Origin: Acidimicrobiaceae bacterium
Lineage (GTDB): Bacteria; Actinomycetota; Acidimicrobiia; Acidimicrobiales; UBA10347
DNA: 9,048 bases
Assembly: GCA_003485885.1 (NCBI GenBank)
Contig: DNHM01000478.1
Coordinates: 1-9,048 of the forward strand
Reading direction: 5' to 3'
Positions 1 to 6,959 of this stretch are shown one piece after another. Below the pieces are notes generated by a model. It saw only the letters and a program-made list of their open reading frames with translations. It searched no databases and was not told the origin of the DNA. Each line of letters opens with the position of its first letter. Position 1 is the first letter of the stretch. The position numbers and the translations under genes were made by a program.

Positions 1-89
1 AAGAACGTGTCGGGGCCTTGATCGGCAACGTTACATTCCACACCATGGACCGACTCGACGACGCGCTCCGCCTTCACCTCGACCTCTAA
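1..89 (+). CDS. C-terminal tail of a MazF/PemK-like toxin (partial)
   Basis: An open frame enters from the left edge (first full codon at 3) and stops at TAA 87-89, giving 28 residues that begin ERVGALIGN and end MDRLDDALRLHLDL. The pattern of a short 'R-G-L' segment, then a Met/Val-Asp-x-Ala-Leu-x-Leu helix and an immediate stop, is how many actinobacterial MazF/PemK endoribonuclease toxins end. Those toxins are ribosome-independent mRNA interferases paired with a small antitoxin that is usually encoded just upstream, here outside the window. The catalytic part is not visible, so activity cannot be judged. No partner gene follows downstream. The family call rests on a short tail and is moderate at best; another small protein with a similar amphipathic C-terminal helix is possible. 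Confidence 0.5.
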   Translation, partial: ERVGALIGNVTFHTMDRLDDALRLHLDL

Positions 90-491
90 CAACCACTCAT
101 AATCCCGACCAAGCACGCTTCTACAAACGTGGCATAACCCGCGATTTGTGCGACCTGATCCCCCGGTATCAGTTGCTCTGAAGCTGCGGGCGTCGTCAGT
201 CGATTGTTGCTGGCGCAACAGCAAAGCCGACAGCCAGAACTGCGGCGTGGAGTCGGGCCAACATGGTGGCGCCGGGGGCCGCACGACACACCGATGTGGG
301 AGGCCCTCGACGTAAACGGCGGCCAATGGATGGGCTAGGCACCCCAGGTCTCAGCCGGGCATCGAGAACTCGTCCCCTTACTGAACCAGAACACCAGCAT
401 TCCCGATCAACCGACTTTCGACATAACTGCAGCGTCTTACCTGCCTTCAGCCCCGAACGGCGGTCATCGATCGATCTAAATGTGACAGTGG
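90..491. other. Intergenic stretch without a convincing gene
   Basis: About 400 bases lie between the toxin-like tail and the small lipoprotein. Open frames exist on both strands (for example minus 525-196), but they are rich in Arg, Cys and Pro, lack a ribosome binding site and resemble no family I recognise. I see no tRNA-like fold and no insertion sequence ends. A small hairpin is present at 205-220 (stem TGTTGC/GCAACA, 4-base loop) without a T-run. A perfect 10-base palindrome, ATCGATCGAT, lies at 466-475. The stretch could be decayed coding sequence, but nothing readable is left. Confidence 0.5.
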
Positions 492-498
492 ATGTCAC
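482..498. promoter_or_regulatory. Inverted repeat, possible operator
   Basis: GTGACA (482-487) and TGTCAC (493-498) are perfect reverse complements separated by 5 bases. The size and symmetry fit a dimeric regulator site. It does not fit CRP, because the TGTGA and TCAC halves are 9 bases apart instead of 6. The repeat covers the ATG at 492, which suggests that this ATG is not the real start and that the region is promoter for the lipoprotein gene. The regulator is unknown, and a 6+6 repeat can occur by chance. Confidence 0.25.
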
Positions 499-851
499 GC
501 CCAGAAATCGAAGGCGAGGCATCAATAATAGGACGAACCAAACGTGTAGGCATTGACAGGAAACGTCGACAGGCTTTGGTTCACACCCAGCTCAGGTTCT
601 ATTGCGGGGGTTTGTTGTTGCTGTTGCTGGCAATAACTGCATGCGACGCAGAAATTGATCATCTCTTCAACGAAGATGGGTCGCTGACGTACCAAATAGC
701 GGTTGGCGATGAAATTGATGAAGAGGAAGGCGAACTGATCAGCTGTGACGGCGAGACCGGAACCGAAGAAGGGGGTTTCGTCCTCGAGTATGTGCAACGC
801 GAGGAGCGAGGCGCTCAGAAACCGAAAACAACGACGTCGGTCTTCCCGTGA
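492..851 (+). CDS. Small lipoprotein, probably frameshifted at its C-terminus
   Basis: The frame from ATG 492 encodes 119 residues. Residues 35-51 form a lipoprotein signal: a charged residue, an all-leucine core (L41-L46) and the lipobox I-T-A-C with Cys51 as the lipidation site. The first 28 residues look untranslated (very basic, no ribosome binding site, overlapping a palindrome). A TTG at 576 would put the lipid Cys at residue 23, a normal signal length. After the Cys comes an acidic segment starting DAEIDHLFNEDGSLTYQIAV, with a later Cys in LISCDGE. The 'DG(S/T)' beta-strand style recalls LppM-like actinobacterial lipoproteins, but it is too short to assign. The frame ends in KPKTTTSVFP, whereas a typical membrane anchor sits one frame away just downstream (848-922). 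The gene is therefore probably damaged or misassembled near 825-828. It would be anchored in the outer face of the membrane; function unknown. Confidence 0.55.
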   Translation: MSRPEIEGEASIIGRTKRVGIDRKRRQALVHTQLRFYCGGLLLLLLAITACDAEIDHLFNEDGSLTYQIAVGDEIDEEEGELISCDGETGTEEGGFVLEYVQREERGAQKPKTTTSVFP

Positions 852-922
852 TCGTTCTGGCCGTCGTTGTGGTCGGCGCTGGAGTCGCCGGCGCGGTGAT
901 GTGGAAACGCCGCACGAACTAG
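848..922 (+). pseudogene. Out-of-frame membrane anchor of the small lipoprotein
   Basis: Reading from 848, the 24 residues before TAG 920-922 are a hydrophobic helix rich in Val, Ala and Gly (starting VIVLAVVVVGAGVAG) followed by WKRRTN. This is a classic single transmembrane helix with a positive cytoplasmic stop-transfer tail. The frame also reads sensibly upstream from 827 (NNDVGLP). Adding one A to the AAAA run at 825-828 fuses it to the lipoprotein as KPKNNDVGLP, giving about 115 residues from the TTG at 576. The alternative is separate translation from the GTG at 848, whose bases overlap the TGA of the upstream frame (GTGA) in the manner of coupled genes. Loss of one base explains the pair better, because the helix looks like the end of a larger protein. 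Confidence 0.45.
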
Positions 923-1023
923 CGCTGGTTGATATGGCGATAGCGACGAGCAGGAGTTCTTAGGGACCGACGGTCAGGCAACCGGTCCAGCACGCATATC
1001 AGCGCGCATGTCAGCTATGGGCA

Positions 1024-1052
1024 ACCGATCGAGAACGGCACCCTCGATCGGT
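1024..1052. terminator. Hairpin in convergent gap, possible bidirectional terminator
   Basis: ACCGATCGAG (1024-1033) pairs perfectly with CTCGATCGGT (1043-1052) around a 9-base loop. It lies between the end of the plus-strand lipoprotein (922) and the end of the minus-strand ABC gene (1198), where a two-way terminator is expected. There is no T-run on either side, so it would be a weak or factor-assisted terminator, or a 3' end stabiliser. Confidence 0.35.
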
Positions 1053-1161
1053 CACAGCGCACCTCGCCCCACTCATAATCGCAACCCGGAATGCTCCGAT
1101 AACCGTCGCACCGCCGGCGAAGTCGCATGCCCTTGTGTGGTTTGAGGGCGAGTCATAATCA

Positions 1162-1176
1162 CCGGGCGCGGCCCGG
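1162..1176 (-). terminator. GC-rich hairpin after the ABC exporter operon
   Basis: CCGGGC (1162-1167) and GCCCGG (1171-1176) form a perfect 6-bp all-GC stem with a 3-base loop. It sits 21 bases past the TAG of the minus-strand ABC gene. On the minus strand it is followed by TGATTATGACT, which is A/T-biased but not a true T-run. Position and stability fit a terminator of the exporter operon. Confidence 0.35.
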
Positions 1177-1197
1177 CCTGCACTCACGCGCTAGGGC

Positions 1198-2985
1198 CTA
1201 AGCGGCGAGGCCGCTGGTCCAGGCTTCGAAGAGTTCGGCGTAGTGTCCGCCGGCCGCAACGAGTTCGTCGTGGGGGCCGAGCTCGACCAGTTCTCCGGCC
1301 ACCACGACACCGACTCGGTCGCAACGTTCTGACGTTGACAACCGGTGGGCGATCGCGATGACGGTTCGGCCTTCCATCAGAGACTCCATGGCAACTTCGA
1401 CGATGGCCTCGGTGCCAGGGTCGACGCTCGACGTGGCCTCGTCCAGGATCAACACCTTGGGATCCACGAGCGCAGCTCGAGCCAGCGACACAAGCTGCTT
1501 CTCGCCAGCCGATAGACGGCTACCTCGTTCTTGTACCTCTGTGTCCAAACCTTGAGGCAGTCGCTCGAACACATCGAGTACGCCGATGCGATCCAGCGCT
1601 TGGCGAATATCGGCGTCGGTCGCTTTGGGTTTTGCCAAACGGATGTTGTCGGCCACGGTTCCAGCAAACAGGAAACCTTCTTGCGGGACCACCACGATGT
1701 GTTCTCGCAGCGAGTCTGTGTCGGCCGTCCGTAAGTCCATACCGCCGATGCGGATCGTGCCCTCGACCGGGTCATAGAACCGAGCCACCAGCTTGGCCAC
1801 GGTCGACTTACCAGCACCGGTTGGACCGACGAACGCTACGCGCTCGCCTTCTTCGATGGTCAGGCTCACGCCGGACAGAACACGTTCGCCGGGAACGTAT
1901 TCGAACGACACGTCGTCGAGTTCGACATGCCCACTGGCGGGAAGATTCGGGGCGCCGGGTTCAGAATCAATCGTGAGTGGTTCGTCGAGCAGGCCATAGA
2001 GCTTGTGCAACGCAGCTCCTGCAGATTGGATCATGTTGAACAGCTGGCTGAGTTGTTGCATCGGACCAAACATCGTCTGCAGGATCAGGATGAACGCCGC
2101 CACCGTGCCCAGCGTGATGCGCCCGTCGCGCACCATCCAACCGCCCAGCCCAACAGCAAGAGCGGTGCTGAGTGCACCCGCCATCTCGACGACCGGCAGG
2201 TAGTAGGCACCGATCTTCACCGACCGCATATGGGTGCGATACAAACCGTTGTTGGTCTCGGCAAAACTCTCGATCTGCACGTCTTCGCGGGCGAACGCCT
2301 GCACGACTCGAACGCCGCTGATGCCTTCCTGCAGGCTGGTGAGCGTGGTCCCGATCCGTTCGCGCACTGCCAGGTACGCCAAGTTCGACTCGCGGTGAAA
2401 CTTCACGCTGGCCACAGCAACGAACGGCATCGTCATCAGGCACAGCACCAGCAACAACGGATCGAGGAAGATGAGTGTGACCAGCGAGGTAAACAGCAGC
2501 AGTGTTGCGGTCACGAACATGAGCAGCCCGAGCTGCACCAGCACCTGGAGCGAGTCAATATCCGATGTCATCCGTGACACCAACACGCCGGCATTCTCAC
2601 GGTCATAGAACGGCATTGACTGTCGCAAGATGCGATCGAACACGCCGGTACGCAGATCCCGCAGGAAGTTCTCGCCGACGCGGGCCAGTGTGGCGATGGC
2701 CATCCGGTAGCTGCCGTAGGCAAGCACTGCCACGATGACATACCCGATGATCGACTGATTCAGAGCGCCGCGATCACCCACCGATAGGCCGTTGTCGATG
2801 GCTCGGCGCACCAGCAACGGACCCGCCAGGCTGGTGAGCGCAAACACGACCAGGAGCCCAGCCGCCCGGAGCGCCTGCGTTCGATACGGCCGGACTCGAC
2901 GGAAGGTCCGCCGTAGCACCTTGGTCGTCGCTTCCCGATCGAGCTTGTCGTTCTCGTCGGTGCCACCGGCAAACCACATACCCAT
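1198..2985 (-). CDS. ABC exporter half-transporter, consensus-site subunit (permease-ATPase fusion)
   Basis: This 595-residue protein has the usual type IV (B-family) exporter layout: six membrane helices (about 39-60, 78-98, 152-172, 174-192, 266-285, 292-310) followed by an ATPase domain from about 353. Visible ATPase motifs are the A-loop Tyr363, Walker A GPTGAGKST (387-395), Q-loop Gln435, signature LSAGE (491-495), Walker B VLILDE with catalytic Glu516, D-loop SSVD (519-522) and H-loop His547. Walker B is intact, but the signature departs from LSGGQ. Its partner, encoded directly upstream, shows the opposite pattern, so the two should form one heterodimer. The start ATG (2985-2983) shares its A with the partner's TGA (TGATG), which implies translational coupling and matched amounts. 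Heterodimers of this class (TM287/288, BmrCD, PatAB) export drugs or lipids from the inner membrane. The substrate here cannot be read from the sequence. Confidence 0.95.
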   Translation of the reverse strand: MGMWFAGGTDENDKLDREATTKVLRRTFRRVRPYRTQALRAAGLLVVFALTSLAGPLLVRRAIDNGLSVGDRGALNQSIIGYVIVAVLAYGSYRMAIATLARVGENFLRDLRTGVFDRILRQSMPFYDRENAGVLVSRMTSDIDSLQVLVQLGLLMFVTATLLLFTSLVTLIFLDPLLLVLCLMTMPFVAVASVKFHRESNLAYLAVRERIGTTLTSLQEGISGVRVVQAFAREDVQIESFAETNNGLYRTHMRSVKIGAYYLPVVEMAGALSTALAVGLGGWMVRDGRITLGTVAAFILILQTMFGPMQQLSQLFNMIQSAGAALHKLYGLLDEPLTIDSEPGAPNLPASGHVELDDVSFEYVPGERVLSGVSLTIEEGERVAFVGPTGAGKSTVAKLVARFYDPVEGTIRIGGMDLRTADTDSLREHIVVVPQEGFLFAGTVADNIRLAKPKATDADIRQALDRIGVLDVFERLPQGLDTEVQERGSRLSAGEKQLVSLARAALVDPKVLILDEATSSVDPGTEAIVEVAMESLMEGRTVIAIAHRLSTSERCDRVGVVVAGELVELGPHDELVAAGGHYAELFEAWTSGLAA

Positions 2986-4817
2986 CAGCGACCAACGTCC
3001 GCTGTGGTCACGTCGGTTACATCGGCAGCAAGCACTTCTCGATAACGGTCGTTCGATGCCAACAGTTCGGTGTGAGTGCCTTGGGCAGCGACACGTCCCT
3101 GATCGATCAACACCACCCGGTCAGCCAGTGCAATGGTTGCTGGTCGATGCGCTATCACGATGGTGGTGCGCGACTTCATCGCCTCGCCTAGTGCGTCTCG
3201 GATCTCATGTTCTTTGGTCGGGTCAACCGCCGAGGTGGCGTCATCGAGAATCAGCACTCGAGGATCGGCCAGGATCGATCGAGCAATTGCCAGTCGTTGG
3301 CGTTGGCCACCGGACAGCGACAGGCCCCGTTCGCCAACTTCGGTGCGGTACCCGTTTGGCAGTTGATCGATGAACTCTTCGGCGCCCGACAGCCGAGCTG
3401 CCCGGCGAACCTGCTCCTCGGTCGCAGCCGGATCAACAAAGGCGATGTTCTCAAAGACCGACGCCTGGAAAAGAAACGTGTCCTCGAACACGATGCTCAC
3501 GTTTCGGCGAAGGGCTTGTGGGTCGAGGGAACGAACATCGACGCCGTCAAGGCGAACAGTCCCGGCGTCGACGTCGTAGAAACGGGGCAGCAGGCTAGCC
3601 AAGGTCGTTTTGCCAGACCCGGTAGCGCCAACAAAGGCAACGGACTCCCCCGGTTGGATCGAAAGGGTCAGATCCTGGAGGACCGGTTCACCTTCGTGAC
3701 CGGGGTACGCAAAGTCGACGTGCTCAAACTCGACACCGCCCAGCGGTGCCGTGGTCGGCAGCGATGTTGGCGTCTCTGGGGCAACGATGCGTGGTTCCAC
3801 CGCGAGCAGCTGGCTGATACGCACGCCGGCTGCGGCCGCGCGCTGGGCGTTCGCGACCGTCATACCCATGCTGCGCAGCGGTTGGATCAACAACATGACA
3901 TAGATGTTGAAGCTGATCAGCGTGCCAACCGTGAGATCACCTTCGATGACCAGATGTCCGCCGTACGCCAGCACCGCGATCAGGCCAATATTCGGGGCGA
4001 TCTCCATCGCCGGCAGATAACGAGATCGCACCAGCGATGCCGTGAGTGATTCATGGCGCAAGTCGTCTGCTTCGACACGCAGCGCCTTGGCTCGCACACC
4101 CTCGGCGCCGAATCCCTTGATCACACGTACACCAGCGACGGTCTCCTCGACCACGGTTGCAAGCTGTGCCGACTCACGCTGCACACCCATGATTGCGGGG
4201 TGAAGCTTCTGAGCGAAGCGGCGACCGAGCACGTTGACCAACGGCAACGTTGCCAGGGCCAACAGTGCCAACACCGGCTGCGTCAGGAACATGATGATCA
4301 CTGCACCGGCAACCAAAACGAATTGGCCGGTGGTAAGCGGGATCATCGTGATCACGTCTTGGAAGTTCTGCAGATCGGTATTGGCTCGACTCATCAGATC
4401 GCCGGTTGCATTGGCGTCGTGGAACGAGAAGTGCAGCCGCTGGATATGTGCGAAGACCCGGTCACGCAGTCGCGACTCGATCATGCGACCATTACGAAAC
4501 GCCACAAAGCGCCGCAGTCCCAGGCTCACCGACGACAGGACACCAGCGGCAACGATCAACATCGTCCACACCACGAGGGAACCATCTTTTTCGATGCCTC
4601 GGTCGATGCCCTGCTGCACCAGCAACGGAATCGCGACCCGACCGATCGACCAGCCAAGGGCCACAATCTGGCCGTAGATAATGAAGCGGCGTTCTTCCTT
4701 GATCGCTGACCAAAGAAGCTTCCAGCCAGCCTTGGCCGACGCACGTTCGTCGGCCTCTTCTGCAGCCTGTGTCAGATTTTCATTGGGGACACGTACGACA
4801 CCACTCAGTGCAATCAA
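2985..4817 (-). CDS. ABC exporter half-transporter, degenerate-site subunit (permease-ATPase fusion)
   Basis: This 610-residue partner of the downstream exporter subunit has six membrane helices (about 45-67, 82-102, 163-178, 180-198, 272-291, 298-316) and an ATPase domain from about 360. Motifs are A-loop Tyr371, Walker A GATGSGKTT (397-405), signature LSGGQ (501-505, canonical), Walker B VLILDD with Asp526 where the catalytic Glu should be, D-loop SAVD (529-532) and H-loop His557. The Q-loop position is Glu445 (IVFEDTFLF) instead of Gln. Its own Walker A/B plus the partner's LSAGE form the degenerate ATP site; the partner's Walker A/B plus this LSGGQ form the hydrolytic site. The start is uncertain. 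The frame is open back to 4874 with no ATG or GTG, and TTG 4817 directly follows GGAG (4821-4818) with no gap. CTG 4808 would have a 9-base gap. The recognisable fold begins near residue 30 either way. It lies 57 bases after the SH3b lipoprotein gene. Confidence 0.95.
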   Translation of the reverse strand: MIALSGVVRVPNENLTQAAEEADERASAKAGWKLLWSAIKEERRFIIYGQIVALGWSIGRVAIPLLVQQGIDRGIEKDGSLVVWTMLIVAAGVLSSVSLGLRRFVAFRNGRMIESRLRDRVFAHIQRLHFSFHDANATGDLMSRANTDLQNFQDVITMIPLTTGQFVLVAGAVIIMFLTQPVLALLALATLPLVNVLGRRFAQKLHPAIMGVQRESAQLATVVEETVAGVRVIKGFGAEGVRAKALRVEADDLRHESLTASLVRSRYLPAMEIAPNIGLIAVLAYGGHLVIEGDLTVGTLISFNIYVMLLIQPLRSMGMTVANAQRAAAAGVRISQLLAVEPRIVAPETPTSLPTTAPLGGVEFEHVDFAYPGHEGEPVLQDLTLSIQPGESVAFVGATGSGKTTLASLLPRFYDVDAGTVRLDGVDVRSLDPQALRRNVSIVFEDTFLFQASVFENIAFVDPAATEEQVRRAARLSGAEEFIDQLPNGYRTEVGERGLSLSGGQRQRLAIARSILADPRVLILDDATSAVDPTKEHEIRDALGEAMKSRTTIVIAHRPATIALADRVVLIDQGRVAAQGTHTELLASNDRYREVLAADVTDVTTADVGR

Positions 4818-4874
4818 CTCCAGAGGTCGGCCATGTAACTTACCGGCCGCAGCGGCGTCGGCTTGTAGATAACG

Positions 4875-5675
4875 TCAGTCTTGGAGCACGGAGAAGCTGG
4901 TGATGGTCGGGCCATCGGGAAAATCTGGCTCGAAGTACGGCTCGCCGTCGTACCCATTCGTGCCTCGTTGCAGAGGTCCGACAGAAAGATTGGCGATGAC
5001 CGTGCCGTCGCGTTCGACCAACTGGACAACGCAGTCAATAGTTATGTCGCCTACCAGTTCACAACCGCCGACGCCGGATTCGCTGTCGATTTCGACCAGT
5101 ACCGAATGTCCCTGCCGGATCGGCGGGGGCAATTCATCGAGCCCGTAGGAGTAATGCGTGGTGTCGAGGCCGAGTTGCCATGCTTCGACAAACAGCAGCA
5201 CTGCTGCTTCGATTCGTTCCGGCGGGTCTTGGAAGGAAATGAAGTTGTTGCTGACCCACCCATCGATGGCACCATCGACCGTTGTATAGATCACGGGCTG
5301 GAAGTTGTAATCGAGGCCCGTGCCACCCGACACGATGTTGCAACTCGATGGCGGGATCGAGGCAAGGATTTCTGCGTCGGTCGACGGCGCTGCCCGCAGA
5401 TTGAGGGTGCTGTCGACACCCGACACACAGAACCGGTTCGGCCATTCACCAACAAATGCTGGCACTGACGCCGTCGGTTGTGCGGCCGGTTCAGAACCAA
5501 CGGTTGGACTTGCGGTTGCTGCGCTGGTTGGCAACGCATCACCACCGTCGGATGACACCACCGTTGTCGGCGCTGCTTCGTTCGCTTGCTCTGGCGAGGA
5601 TTCTCCGCCGCCGCAGCTCGCAGCGAATGCCAGCAGCGCACTGACCACAACCATGCTGAACCGTGTCGTTCTCAT
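4875..5675 (-). CDS. Lipoprotein with SH3b domain, function unknown
   Basis: This is a 266-residue secreted lipoprotein. A basic start (MRTTR) and a hydrophobic core lead to the lipobox A-A-S-C with Cys21 as lipid site, followed by GGGESS. Residues 22-72 are a low-complexity Ser/Thr/Ala/Pro linker, as expected for a wall-spanning tether. Residues 83-148 match the bacterial SH3 (SH3b) pattern: STLNLRAAPSTDAEILASI, then DGAIDGWVSNNFI. Such domains usually bind cell-wall peptides or other ligands. Residues 150-266 form a second domain I do not recognise, with Cys205 and Cys215 close enough for a disulfide. It precedes the ABC exporter by 57 bases on the same strand, so it may be co-transcribed and could act as an envelope partner, but nothing in the sequence proves a link. 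At the start, GGAG lies only one base before ATG 5675, and a promoter-like hexamer 7 bases upstream suggests a leaderless transcript. Confidence 0.85.
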   Translation of the reverse strand: MRTTRFSMVVVSALLAFAASCGGGESSPEQANEAAPTTVVSSDGGDALPTSAATASPTVGSEPAAQPTASVPAFVGEWPNRFCVSGVDSTLNLRAAPSTDAEILASIPPSSCNIVSGGTGLDYNFQPVIYTTVDGAIDGWVSNNFISFQDPPERIEAAVLLFVEAWQLGLDTTHYSYGLDELPPPIRQGHSVLVEIDSESGVGGCELVGDITIDCVVQLVERDGTVIANLSVGPLQRGTNGYDGEPYFEPDFPDGPTITSFSVLQD

Positions 5676-5680
5676 GCTCC

Positions 5681-5688
5681 ACAGTATG
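5681..5688 (-). promoter_or_regulatory. Possible -10 element for the SH3b lipoprotein (leaderless)
   Basis: On the minus strand, CATACT (5688-5683) ends 7 bases before ATG 5675, and the overlapping TACTGT (5686-5681) fits TANNNT. That spacing would place the RNA start at or next to the A of the ATG, the arrangement common for leaderless actinobacterial genes. No clear -35 is visible. This is a short motif and could be chance. Confidence 0.25.
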
Positions 5689-5712
5689 AACGATCGCCAG
5701 CCACGTGCACGC

Positions 5713-5731
5713 GGGAGTTTTCCTGACCCCC
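5713..5731 (-). terminator. Weak hairpin between oxidoreductase and lipoprotein genes
   Basis: On the minus strand GGGGGT pairs with ACTCCC (one G-U pair) around a 7-base loop. It lies 27 bases after the oxidoreductase stop at 5758 and just upstream of the lipoprotein's promoter-like hexamer. It may separate two transcription units. There is no T-run, so support is weak. Confidence 0.22.
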
Positions 5732-5757
5732 ACTCACCGGATCAGAGGTCGCCACAA

Positions 5758-6115
5758 CTAGTCCTGGGGTGTGATGAGGGCCTTGTCGCCGGTTGCCATC
5801 AGGCCGTAGCGCTTGACCATCGCTGGGTCGACCACGTCGGTCAGCGACAGCCGCATGCCGTAACTGCTGGCGAAGGTCGTGGTGATCTCGTCGGCCACCC
5901 TCTGACGTAGGCGATCCGCGCCCTCCTGGCCGATCTTGCCTAGGAACGGTGTGAGCAACCAGCCGCCAAGCCCCCATGACATGCCGAAGTTGCGCGTGAT
6001 CGTGGTCGCGCCCCGGTCGAGCCCACCATAGATGTAGACCTGCTTGTGCGTGTCTGATCCGTAACGGCTGAACTCATTCGCTTCTGACGCCACCCGTTCC
6101 ATGCACATCAACAGA
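5758..6115 (-). pseudogene. C-terminal part of broken MDR oxidoreductase
   Basis: From 6114 down to the TAG at 5760-5758 there are 118 codons in a frame shifted by +1 from the upstream part. They start LLMCMERVASEANEFSRYG and contain HKQVYIYGGLD, FGMSWGLGGWLLTPFLGKIG and a final ATGDKALITPQD. This is the conserved C-terminal half of zinc-free quinone-reductase-like MDR proteins. It follows on from the upstream part at exactly the family's expected point (LAG-x-LLxCME). The frame stays open to 6156 upstream, but that extension overlaps the other fragment and looks like shadow, and no ribosome binding site is seen there. On its own this piece lacks most of the nucleotide-binding fold and would not be active. 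Confidence 0.8.
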
Positions 6116-6901
6116 GGTGCCAGCGAGCTCACCGCCACCGATCGCATCGAACGCAATAGTGGCTCCCGTCGCTCGCAGCGCTTCGGTCAGATCGTCGACG
6201 AACGTCTCTGCACTGGAGTCGACCACATGGGCCGCACCCATGTCGTTAAGCAGTGCTACATGTTCGGGCTTACGCACGATGTTGACCAGGTCGACGCCAT
6301 CGTTGATACAGATACGGTTGAGCATCAGTCCCAGGTTTGAGGCACCGACGGTGTGGATGAGCGCAGTGTGGCCTTCGGCTCGCATGGTCTCAACCATGCC
6401 GAGCGCAGTCAGAGGATTCACGAATGCGGCGGCCGCATCGGCTGGGTCTGTGCCGTCGCCCATGACCAAACACTGCGCGACATGCAGCACTCGATATTCG
6501 GCGTACGCGTTGCCAGACAGGAAACCAACGACCTTGCCCATCAGCGCTTGTGCTGCATCTGAGGACCCCGCGGCAACAACAGTGCCGCCGCCTTCATTGC
6601 CGGTGGGCATGGGTTTTCCCAACCGACCGGCAGAACCAGCGAGGACCGCTGGCGATAGTGATACTGCGACCGCTGGCAGATCGCCATCGACAGCGACTGC
6701 GGTGCTCACGTCGCCCCCTGCGAACAACATGCCAAGGTCCGAGGGATTGATCGGCGCGGCCTCTACTCGGACCAACACCTGGTCGTCGCCGAGTTCACCT
6801 ATGTCGCTGCTCCGAAGCCCCAGCGTGACCGTGCCGTCGTCGGTCACCGTCGATCGCAGCTCAAGGCATGAAGTCGGAAGGTCAGTGGTCGTGTCGCTCA
6901 T
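6074..6901 (-). pseudogene. N-terminal part of NAD(P)H:quinone-reductase-like MDR oxidoreductase, frameshifted
   Basis: This frame carries the catalytic and most of the Rossmann part of a medium-chain dehydrogenase/reductase. Counting from TTG 6913, it shows QVLVRVEAAPINPSDLG (45-61), GNEGGGTVV (105-113), the NAD(P)-binding segment IHTVGASNLGLMLNRI (186-201), VNIVRKPEHVALL and FDAIGGGELAG (255-265). It then runs out of frame after Thr266 and stops at TGA 6076-6074 with a 13-residue nonsense tail. No zinc-ligand set is visible, which fits the quinone oxidoreductase branch. Removing one base near 6115 restores a protein of about 380 residues, a normal length for the family. ATG 6901 is preferred as the start (GGGGG one base upstream); TTG 6913 would add four residues. 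It lies 58 bases after the DUF1330 gene and is probably in its operon. It is either a true pseudogene or a sequence error. Confidence 0.85.
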
Positions 6902-6959
6902 GCCCCCATTCAACTACCTGCAGCGCGAAGGGACGCGTACTTGGTACATGTGCTTGCGG

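Larger units (their letters stand above)
923..1197. other. Convergent intergenic region
   Basis: These 275 bases separate the ends of the plus-strand lipoprotein and the minus-strand exporter gene. Apart from the two hairpins at 1024-1052 and 1162-1176, I see no gene, tRNA-like fold or mobile element end. Confidence 0.6.

Noticed and set aside
196..525. Minus-strand open frame of 109 codons in the left gap
   Set aside because: Arg- and Cys-rich composition, no ribosome binding site and no recognisable domain.
93..1160. Repeated CCACTCATAATC at 93-104 and 1069-1080, with a shorter copy GTCATAATC at 1152-1160
   Set aside because: A 12-base match pair is expected by chance in a 9-kb window, and the flanks do not match.
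3207..4049. Plus-strand open frame of 280 codons across the ABC subunit
   Set aside because: It is fully antisense to a protein with complete ABC motifs, and its own translation shows no domain or start signal.
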